From Candidatus Cloacimonadota bacterium (GTDB lineage Bacteria; Cloacimonadota; Cloacimonadia; Cloacimonadales; TCS61), in contig JASUTE010000011.1 in assembly GCA_030445745.1 (NCBI GenBank), forward strand, positions 1 to 55,095: a stretch of 55,095 bases of DNA, given 5' to 3'. Positions within the stretch are counted from its first letter, which is position 1. Each line of letters begins with the position of its first letter. Both the position numbers and the translations under genes were made by a program. Shown here one piece after another: positions 20,375 to 27,189 of this stretch. The notes below the pieces were generated by a model. It did not search any database and was not told the origin of the DNA. It saw nothing but the letters and a program-made list of their open reading frames with translations.

Positions 20375-20748
20375 TGCTGAAAGTATTATTCGACCTGAAA
20401 AACGAGGATTATTTCAATTCGCTTTTTCCGCTTTATAAACAGCTAAAAAATGATGATAGCTACGATATTTACTTTAATGTTGGCAAAGATCACAGGCGTT
20501 TTGGGGAGATTTTTCTAATTTCACAGAAACAGGAGATCGAAGCAAAATTGCAGGGAATGGGATTGCAAATTACCGAACAGACTTCTGGTTTCAATTTGGT
20601 GATTTATGGTGATGCGCTTAATCATCCCGAAAAATACCAAAATGCTGCCTTGTTCCATCTGGATCAGGGGATAGGTTTAAAAACGCTGCGTATGCGTAAT
20701 ATTAATTATCATGTTTTTGGGAAGGTCAATACGGGTATAATTATATAA
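20374..20748 (+). pseudogene. Truncated CDP-glycerol glycerophosphotransferase-like gene (N-terminal third)
   Basis: The frame codes for 124 aa where related genes have about 340-350. Its N-terminus (KVLFDLKNEDYFNSLFPLYK, then HRRFGEIFLISQKQEIEA) and LVIYGDALNHPE, FHLDQGIGLKTLRMRNI resemble the N-terminal domain of the family, up to and including the H-region. The frame then stops after VNTGIII, and the C-terminal domain with the DTSS motif is absent. The 72 bases before the next gene hold no continuation in any frame. It is therefore a remnant, probably from recombination between copies; a functional short protein is less likely. Confidence 0.7.
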
Positions 20749-20820
20749 AAAGTTTGGGTTGGATGGCAGTTCAAAGGGTTAAGAGGAAAATAGATAATAT
20801 CATGAAAGGTAAAAAGTTAA

Positions 20821-21879
20821 ATGGGAAGAAATAATAAGCAAATTTATTATTATGCTAATCAAGTATATCAGTTTTCACATAGCATCCCCTTATATCAAAA
20901 AATAGGTGGTAAATTCATATTAAGGAAAAAGAAAAGATATTTACCATTTATATTCTATATGCGAAATACCTGCTTACCCAAAGAGCCTTGTTCAATTTTA
21001 AATGCACCAGCGGCCATAGTTAAAAAATGTGATAAGTTAGAAGATATATCTGGGATTTTCATATCACTTTCCAATGTAAAATTTAAAGTGGGAAAAGGTA
21101 GCAAAACAATTTTTTTGGGACATGGAACCGGAGATAAAAAATATGGCAGAAAATCTGTTAATCTCGATAAGTATGATTATATCTTTTTAACAGGTGAAAA
21201 ACATTTAGCCAAAATTCAAGATGTCGGCTTAAAAATTCCCTCAAAAAAATTGATAAAGATAGGGAATTTGCGTTTCGATGATTATATAAACGATAAATTC
21301 ACTAAACAAGAGCTATTAAAAAAGCGAAAAATAAAAAATGTGAGTAAACCGATTATTCTGTATGCACCAACTTGGAAATGGGGGAATGGTACATTATTGA
21401 AATATTTTTTTAAGTTTGCAAAAGAAATAACCAAGGAATATAATTTAATCGTTCGTCCCCATAATTTCGATGCCGGCAAACTGCCTTTCTTAAAAATTTG
21501 GGCTGAGCTACATAATATTCACGATATCTATTTTTCCAATCCTAGAAATTTAAGAGACAACGATACTTTTCATGATTTTAAACTATCTGATTTGATGATT
21601 AGCGACACTTCCAGTGTTTTATATGAATATCTTATTACCAGAAAACCAATTATTGTAGCAGAAACAAAACCAGCTGATCTTCACAACATGCCCGATAATA
21701 TGAATATTATGAATAAGGTTGATATTTATGATTCTTCCGATAATATTGTAAAACTTATATATAAAAATCTTAATGACAAATTTTTACCAGAAAAATTGAA
21801 CGAATTGTTGCATAATTGTTTCTATTTTAACGATGGCAAAGCTACTGAACGTGCAGCTGAGTTTATAAGGCAACTATAA
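20821..21879 (+). CDS. CDP-polyol phosphotransferase-like protein (TagB/TagF family), copy 3
   Basis: The 352-aa protein has GHGTGDKKYG (100-109), APTWKWGNGT (182-191), RPH (212-214), DTSS (262-265) followed by EYLITRKPI, and a C-terminal FNDGKATERAAEF. It is a close paralogue of copy 4 (24021): GHGTGDK-x-YG, APTW-x-WGNGT and EYLITRKPII are nearly identical between them. The two flank the inositol-phosphate synthase and the cytidylyltransferase. By family it transfers a polyol-phosphate from CDP; the context suggests CDP-inositol as donor, which is inference. There is no good Shine-Dalgarno in the 20 bases upstream. Confidence 0.82.
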   Translation: MGRNNKQIYYYANQVYQFSHSIPLYQKIGGKFILRKKKRYLPFIFYMRNTCLPKEPCSILNAPAAIVKKCDKLEDISGIFISLSNVKFKVGKGSKTIFLGHGTGDKKYGRKSVNLDKYDYIFLTGEKHLAKIQDVGLKIPSKKLIKIGNLRFDDYINDKFTKQELLKKRKIKNVSKPIILYAPTWKWGNGTLLKYFFKFAKEITKEYNLIVRPHNFDAGKLPFLKIWAELHNIHDIYFSNPRNLRDNDTFHDFKLSDLMISDTSSVLYEYLITRKPIIVAETKPADLHNMPDNMNIMNKVDIYDSSDNIVKLIYKNLNDKFLPEKLNELLHNCFYFNDGKATERAAEFIRQL

Positions 21880-21895
21880 GGTTTAAAATATTGTG

Positions 21896-21925
21896 TTGAC
21901 AAAAACGCTGAAGTAAAAATCTAAT
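21896..21925 (+). promoter_or_regulatory. Promoter for the inositol-phosphate unit
   Basis: TTGACA (21896-21901) and TCTAAT (21920-21925) are spaced 18 bases apart and match the sigma-70 consensus at all -35 positions and five of six -10 positions. The likely start is near 21932, giving a short leader with AAGGAG before the ATG at 21949. It makes the inositol genes a separate transcription unit from the cluster upstream. Confidence 0.7.
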
Positions 21926-21948
21926 ACAAAAATTTAAGGAGAATTAAG

Positions 21949-23277
21949 ATGCGAAAACAACTAAAGCAACCACCCAAAAAACTTGGTGTATTAATTCCAG
22001 GACTTGGTGCAATAGGCACTTCTTTTATTGCCGGGGTAGAATTGATAAAAAAGAAATATGCCAAACCAATAGGAAGCATGACCCAAATGGGCACAATCCG
22101 ATTAGGAAAAAGAACAGAGAATAGAACTCCACTGATAAAAGATTTTGTGCCTCTAGCTGATATAAATAGTTTAGTTTTTGGAGGTTGGGATATATTCAAT
22201 GAAACTGCTTATGAAGCGGCTAAACATGCCAAAGTTCTTACAAATGAACATATTGAATTGGTTAAAGATGAGCTGCAGGCAATAAAACCAATGAAAGCAG
22301 TTTTCAACCGCAGGTATGTGAAAAAATTAGATGGACCTAATGTAAAAAAAGCGGGGAATAAATATGAATTAGCCCAAAAATTAATGGAAGATATAGATAA
22401 TTTTAAGCAAGAGAATGAATTAGATAGCGTAGTTATGGTTTGGTGCGCTTCCACAGAGGTTTATATTGAGCCACAAGAAGTACATCAAAGTCTGGAAACC
22501 TTTGAAAAGGCAATGAAGGAAAATCATGATGCAATTTCTCCAAGTATGATCTATGCCTATGCTGCGCTTAAAAAGGGAATTCCCTTTGCCAATGGAGCTC
22601 CTAACCTAACCGTTGATATACCAGCAATCTGGGAATTAGCAAAGAAAAACCAAGTTCCTATTGCCGGCAAAGATTACAAAACCGGACAAACACTAATGAA
22701 AACCATTATTTCACCTGGCCTTAAAGCTCGTCTTCTGGGCATAAACGGCTGGTTTTCTACAAATATACTAGGTAATCGTGATGGCGAGGTTTTGGATGAT
22801 CCAGAATCTTTTAAAACCAAGGAAGTAAGCAAGTTAGGTGTTTTGAACTATATCTTGCAGCCAGAAAAAAATCCGGATCTATACAAAGATTTGTATCATA
22901 AGGTAAGAATCAATTATTATCCACCTCGCGGAGATAATAAAGAAGGTTGGGATAATATCGATATTTTTGGATGGCTTGGTTACCCTATGCAAATTAAGAT
23001 CGATTTCTTATGTAAAGATAGTATCTTAGCAGCTCCTATTGTTTTGGATTTGGTTCTCTTTATGGATTTAGCGCAAAGAGTTGGTTTTCATGGAATTCAA
23101 GAATGGCTCTCATTCTATTTCAAAAGCCCTATGCATTTACCAAAATTATATCCCGAACATGACTTATTTGTTCAACTGGCAAAATTAAAAAACACTTTAC
23201 GCTATATTATGGGTGAAGATATGATTACTCATCTTGGCCTCGATTATTATGATGGCCAGATGAGGCCGGAAGATTAA
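21949..23277 (+). CDS. ino1: myo-Inositol-1-phosphate synthase
   Basis: It converts glucose-6-phosphate to 1L-myo-inositol-1-phosphate through NAD-dependent oxidation, cyclisation and reduction. The 442-aa protein has an N-terminal Rossmann motif GLGAIGTSF (18-26). Family blocks include VFGGWDIF, GIPFANGAPNLT, the catalytic-region segment AGKDYKTGQTLMKT, NILGNRDGEVLDDP and the Lys-rich segment KIDFLCKDSILAAPIVLDL near the C-terminus. It has its own promoter and Shine-Dalgarno, and is followed 10 bases later by the cytidylyltransferase. Few bacteria of this type make inositol, so its presence in a surface cluster points to a glycan or polymer use. Confidence 0.92.
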   Translation: MRKQLKQPPKKLGVLIPGLGAIGTSFIAGVELIKKKYAKPIGSMTQMGTIRLGKRTENRTPLIKDFVPLADINSLVFGGWDIFNETAYEAAKHAKVLTNEHIELVKDELQAIKPMKAVFNRRYVKKLDGPNVKKAGNKYELAQKLMEDIDNFKQENELDSVVMVWCASTEVYIEPQEVHQSLETFEKAMKENHDAISPSMIYAYAALKKGIPFANGAPNLTVDIPAIWELAKKNQVPIAGKDYKTGQTLMKTIISPGLKARLLGINGWFSTNILGNRDGEVLDDPESFKTKEVSKLGVLNYILQPEKNPDLYKDLYHKVRINYYPPRGDNKEGWDNIDIFGWLGYPMQIKIDFLCKDSILAAPIVLDLVLFMDLAQRVGFHGIQEWLSFYFKSPMHLPKLYPEHDLFVQLAKLKNTLRYIMGEDMITHLGLDYYDGQMRPED

Positions 23278-23287
23278 AATTTTGTCC

Positions 23288-24013
23288 ATGAAAGCAGTAA
23301 TAATAGCAGCAGGTTGTGGAAGTAGACTAAAAAGTGAGCATAAAGGAATTCCCAAAACTTTGCTTAAAATTAAAGGAAAGCGGATTATTGATGATATAAT
23401 CTCAAAGATCCGCTTTTGCGATATTACAGAAATAATAATCGTAACTGGATATGAGAGCGAATATCTAAAAAAACAACTACAGAATTATAAGAATTCTGAT
23501 ATTAAGATAAAGTTTCTCCATAATTCACAATGGCGTAAGCCAAATGGAATTTCAGTGTTAACAGCCAGCAAACTTCTAACAGAGTCTGATCAGTTTATTT
23601 TATTAATGAGTGATCATCTTTTTAGCAGAAAGATGCTTGTAGATATTGTCGACTATCCAATAACTTCTAAAGAAGCTCTTTTGGCTATAGATTTTAAAAT
23701 CAATGCTATTCCTGATCTTGATGATGGTATGAAAGTACAGTGTGAGTATGAATCCGGGAAGAAATACAATATCAAAAAATTTGGGAAAAAAATTACTGAA
23801 TACAATGCTATTGATGCTGGCATGTTTAAGTTGAACTATAATTTTTTTGAAGCTTTGGAAAAATCAATCGCAGCAGGAAATTGTTCTCTATCCGATGCGT
23901 GCAATCTTTTGACTAAACAAAACAGGATGAAAGGTTTAGATATTGAAGATTCGTTATGGCTAGATGTAGATACCCCCGAAATAATGGAACTTACCAATAT
24001 TTTTCAGGAGTAG
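23288..24013 (+). CDS. CTP:inositol-1-phosphate cytidylyltransferase-like nucleotidyltransferase
   Basis: The 241-aa protein is a GT-A-fold nucleotidyltransferase: AAGCGSRL (7-14), IPKTLLKI (21-28), LLMSDHLF (105-112) and LWLDVDTPE near the C-terminus (about 223-231). MSDH, the acidic DVDT, and the short length match the CTP-dependent domain of archaeal and thermophile IPCT enzymes, which make CDP-inositol from inositol-1-phosphate. It sits 10 bases after the inositol-phosphate synthase, which supplies the substrate. The fused CDP-alcohol phosphatidyltransferase domain of the archaeal enzyme is absent. LicC-type choline-phosphate cytidylyltransferase is the main alternative. The start at ATG 23288 is favoured over the TTG two codons upstream. 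Confidence 0.75.
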   Translation: MKAVIIAAGCGSRLKSEHKGIPKTLLKIKGKRIIDDIISKIRFCDITEIIIVTGYESEYLKKQLQNYKNSDIKIKFLHNSQWRKPNGISVLTASKLLTESDQFILLMSDHLFSRKMLVDIVDYPITSKEALLAIDFKINAIPDLDDGMKVQCEYESGKKYNIKKFGKKITEYNAIDAGMFKLNYNFFEALEKSIAAGNCSLSDACNLLTKQNRMKGLDIEDSLWLDVDTPEIMELTNIFQE

Positions 24014-24020
24014 TTTATAA

Positions 24021-25073
24021 ATGAACATTTACTACTTTGCTAATCAGGTATATCAACTTTCCTTTGCTTTACCTCTTTTTAAAAAATTAGGGGGAATTTT
24101 CCTTATTAAAAGACCCCGTAAAATTTTATCTTTCAAGGTTAGAATGATAAACACCAATGTAGATTTTCAGCCCAAAACTTTCCTAAATATTCCACCAGTA
24201 ATAAAAAAGAGACCTTCCCAAATGCAAGACCTACAAGGAATCGTTGTTTCACAATCGAACACAAAATTAAATGTGGATAAAAAAAAATGTAAAACAATTT
24301 TTGTTGGGCATGGTACTGGAGATAAACGGTATGGTGGTAATGCTGAAACCCTACTAACATATGACTATATTTTTTTAAGCGGTGCTAAGCATTTACAAAA
24401 AATTAAAGATGATAAGGTAAATATTCCAGCCGACAAATTGGTAAAAATAGGGAACACCAGATTCGATGACTATGTAAACAACAAAATAGATCGTGAACAC
24501 GAAATGAAACGCTTGGGCATAATAGATAAAACACGTCCCAATATTCTTTATGCACCAACATGGCGCTGGGGAAATGGTACTTTTAATAAATATGTCTATA
24601 AATTTGCTCAAGAACTTACTAAGGATTTTAACCTTATAATAAGACCACATCATCATGATTCCAAAAAAATTTATAAAGTGAAACTATGGGCAATGAGTAA
24701 AGGAATAAAGAATATATATTTTTCTAACCCCAATAATCTGCGTTCTAGCGATACTATGAATGATTTTATAGTGTCAGACCTAATGATAAGCGACACTTCT
24801 TCGATTGTTTATGAATATCTTATTACCAGAAAACCGATTATATTAATAAAAAATAACTGTAATATTTTACACAACATGCCTTTAGAGATGGATGCCTCAA
24901 AATACGTTTCTATTTATGACGGAACGCAAAACTTAGTATCACTTATTAAGGACAATCTGAAGAAACAGAATAATTATGATATTATGAATAAACTACTTTT
25001 TAATTGTTTTTATTTCAACGATGGCCATTCTGCTGATAGAGCGGCAGAATTTATTAAGAATATAAGTGTTTAA
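24021..25073 (+). CDS. CDP-polyol phosphotransferase-like protein (TagB/TagF family), copy 4
   Basis: The 350-aa paralogue of copy 3 has GHGTGDKRYG (96-105), APTWRWGNGT (178-187), RPH (208-210), DTSS (258-261) followed by EYLITRKPI, and a C-terminal FNDGHSADRAAEF. It starts 7 bases after the cytidylyltransferase with GGAG 10 bases before the ATG, so it is in the inositol unit. The most direct reading is a transferase that uses the CDP-inositol made by the two genes before it. Family membership is well supported; the donor is inferred. Confidence 0.85.
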   Translation: MNIYYFANQVYQLSFALPLFKKLGGIFLIKRPRKILSFKVRMINTNVDFQPKTFLNIPPVIKKRPSQMQDLQGIVVSQSNTKLNVDKKKCKTIFVGHGTGDKRYGGNAETLLTYDYIFLSGAKHLQKIKDDKVNIPADKLVKIGNTRFDDYVNNKIDREHEMKRLGIIDKTRPNILYAPTWRWGNGTFNKYVYKFAQELTKDFNLIIRPHHHDSKKIYKVKLWAMSKGIKNIYFSNPNNLRSSDTMNDFIVSDLMISDTSSIVYEYLITRKPIILIKNNCNILHNMPLEMDASKYVSIYDGTQNLVSLIKDNLKKQNNYDIMNKLLFNCFYFNDGHSADRAAEFIKNISV

Positions 25074-25652
25074 ATGATTCATAGCCTTCTGAAAAATAAA
25101 AAAATAATTTTAGCTTCTGCCTCTCCCCGCCGCCGCGAAATATTTAATTTACTTGGCATAAAAGCGTTACAAGAACCGGCAGCTATCGCTGAGACAATTT
25201 TTACGCAAAATCCCAGGAAATTGGTGAAAACTCATGCTCGCAATAAAGCCAAAGAAGTTGCCAGAAAATATGGTTCCGAATGCCTAGTGGTTGGTTCCGA
25301 TACTATTGTTTATCATCGAGGAAAGATATTATTCAAACCAAAGGACAAATACGAAGCTGCCGATTTTCTTTGCCGTCTTTCAAATGATTATCATTATGTT
25401 TACACAGGCATTGCTATTTGCTATAAAAATAAGGTTTTCACAACCTATGAAAAGACCAAGGTCGAGTTTAAACATTTAACAGCCGAAGAGATAGAAGAGT
25501 ATATTAAAACTGGAGAACCGATGGATAAGGCTGGTGCTTACGGTATTCAAGGCTATGGATCGCAATTTATTAGGAAACTGAACGGCTGCTATTTCAATGT
25601 GATGGGCTTTCCTATAACCAAATTTTATGAGTTGCTAAAGGAAATTTTATGA
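25074..25652 (+). CDS. maf: Maf-family nucleoside triphosphate pyrophosphatase
   Basis: Maf proteins hydrolyse non-canonical or modified NTPs to the monophosphate. The 192-aa protein has normal length and the family signature: ASASPRRREIFNLLG (15-29), VVGSDTIVY (73-81), KPKDKYEAADFLCRLS, YTGIAI and DKAGAYGIQGYGS (about 152-164). It begins immediately after the copy 4 stop and overlaps the amidohydrolase by ATGA, so it is carried on the surface-glycan transcript. Confidence 0.93.
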   Translation: MIHSLLKNKKIILASASPRRREIFNLLGIKALQEPAAIAETIFTQNPRKLVKTHARNKAKEVARKYGSECLVVGSDTIVYHRGKILFKPKDKYEAADFLCRLSNDYHYVYTGIAICYKNKVFTTYEKTKVEFKHLTAEEIEEYIKTGEPMDKAGAYGIQGYGSQFIRKLNGCYFNVMGFPITKFYELLKEIL

Positions 25653-27124
25653 GAACTCTGTTTCACAATGCCAAAATCTATTCAATGCAGAGTGAGGATT
25701 CTGTATGGGCAGCTATGTTGGTAGAAAATGGGGAAGTGAAAGAGTTATTTTCTGAAACACCGGAGTTAGCGGATGTCCAGAAGATAGATTTGAATGGTAA
25801 GTATATTTATCCAGGTTTTATTGACACCCACACCCATTCTTTCGAGGGTGGTTTGTACAGTCTAGGCGCCGATCTTAATTCAGCCCAAACCATAGCCCAG
25901 GTAAAGCAGATTTTAGCAGAAACCAAGCCGGTTAGCGGCCTGATTTTTGCCTATCAGCTGGATGAAAGAAAATTAGCGGAAGAACGTTTCCCAACAATAG
26001 CGGAACTGGATGCTATTTTTCCCGATACACCTGTATTATTAAGAAGAATTGATGGGCATTCCTGTGTGATAAACACGGCAGCAGCTAGTAAAATAGAATG
26101 GCAGGAAAAATTACCAGCCAACTTTAATGGACTTTTGAACAAACGCTGGAATGATGTTGCTGCTACCTGGTTTCACAATCAGGTGGATGCCGCAGGAATT
26201 TGGCAAGCTTATGAAAAAGCGGCTCAAATTGGATTAAAATCTGGCCACACAGCAATTCATACCATGATAGGAGATGGCAATAGCGATCCGCAGCATTGCG
26301 AAATGATCTTTGCTAATTCGGAAAGATTTGGATTGGAATTCATTCCCTATCCCCAAATTACAGATGTAGAAATGGCGGTTAAGTTAAAATCACCCAGAAT
26401 TGGCGGGTGTATTTTGGCTGATGGCTCTTTTGGTTCCCATACAGCTGCGGTAAAACAAGCTTACACTGATAATCCGGAAAGTAAAGGTAATTTATATCAT
26501 TCCGATGAATTTTGGCTAAAATTAATAGAAAAAGCGCACGCCCATGACCTGCAAATTGCCATTCATTGCATCGGTGATAGAGCTATAGAGCAAATTCTTA
26601 CCTGTTATGAAAAAGTGCAGAATGCTGATTTCAAAAATTTAAATCACCAGATAATTCATGCAGAGCTCACTTCCGATACTATGTTAGATAGAATAAAAAA
26701 TAGTGGAGTAAGCTTAGCTATGCAGCCCATGTTCGATAGACTTTGGGCGGGTAAGGCTGGCATGTATGAAAAACTTTTGGGTAAGCAGCGCACATCACAC
26801 ACGAATCGTTTGGCTTCGATTTTCAAGCGGAATATTCTGGTTACAGGAGGATCGGACTGGTATGTAACCCCGTTAGATGCCATAGGTGGTATTCAGGCAG
26901 CGGTTAATATTCATAATGTAGATGAGCGGATAAGCCCATATCACGCGCTAGAGATGTACACTACTAATGCTGCCAGGTTATCTTCTGATGAGGGCAGAAT
27001 AGGAGTTTTGAAAACTAATTCTCAGGCAGATTTTGTGGTAACAGATCAAGATATTTTACATTCTCATAATATAGGAAAAATAAAGATAGAACAAGTTTAT
27101 AAAAAGGGAAAGAAACTGATTTAG
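25649..27124 (+). CDS. Amidohydrolase family protein (YtcJ-like, Amidohydro_3)
   Basis: The 491-aa metal-dependent hydrolase carries the ligand motifs DTHTHSFEG (about 58-66), DGHS, DGSFGSHTA (about 257-265), HCIGDRAI (about 307-314), HAEL and GGSDWYVTP (about 408-416). The family acts on amides, often N-acyl compounds, but substrates vary and cannot be called from sequence. No signal peptide is seen, so it should be cytoplasmic. It overlaps maf by ATGA and ends just before a bidirectional terminator, closing the transcript. Confidence 0.87.
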   Translation: MRTLFHNAKIYSMQSEDSVWAAMLVENGEVKELFSETPELADVQKIDLNGKYIYPGFIDTHTHSFEGGLYSLGADLNSAQTIAQVKQILAETKPVSGLIFAYQLDERKLAEERFPTIAELDAIFPDTPVLLRRIDGHSCVINTAAASKIEWQEKLPANFNGLLNKRWNDVAATWFHNQVDAAGIWQAYEKAAQIGLKSGHTAIHTMIGDGNSDPQHCEMIFANSERFGLEFIPYPQITDVEMAVKLKSPRIGGCILADGSFGSHTAAVKQAYTDNPESKGNLYHSDEFWLKLIEKAHAHDLQIAIHCIGDRAIEQILTCYEKVQNADFKNLNHQIIHAELTSDTMLDRIKNSGVSLAMQPMFDRLWAGKAGMYEKLLGKQRTSHTNRLASIFKRNILVTGGSDWYVTPLDAIGGIQAAVNIHNVDERISPYHALEMYTTNAARLSSDEGRIGVLKTNSQADFVVTDQDILHSHNIGKIKIEQVYKKGKKLI

Positions 27125-27142
27125 TTTTAATTTTTTTGCAAT

Positions 27143-27180
27143 AAAAAAGCACCTAACCGTAAGATTAGGTGCTTTTCTTA
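27143..27180. terminator. Bidirectional rho-independent terminator
   Basis: AAAAGCACCTAA (27145-27156) and TTAGGTGCTTTT (27165-27176) form a perfect stem around an 8-base loop, with A-rich sequence on one side and T-rich on the other. It lies between the + strand amidohydrolase and the convergent - strand lipoprotein and can serve both. Confidence 0.9.
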
Positions 27181-27189
27181 TATTATTAA

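Noticed and set aside
20374-20820. A frameshifted but otherwise complete phosphotransferase
   Set aside because: The 72 bases after the stop contain no C-terminal domain in any frame before the next gene begins, so a single frameshift cannot explain it.
15454-25073. The cluster as evidence for a Gram-positive, teichoic-acid-bearing organism
   Set aside because: MsbA-like and GT9 genes, lipoproteins, and FlgD-type surface proteins all indicate an outer membrane.
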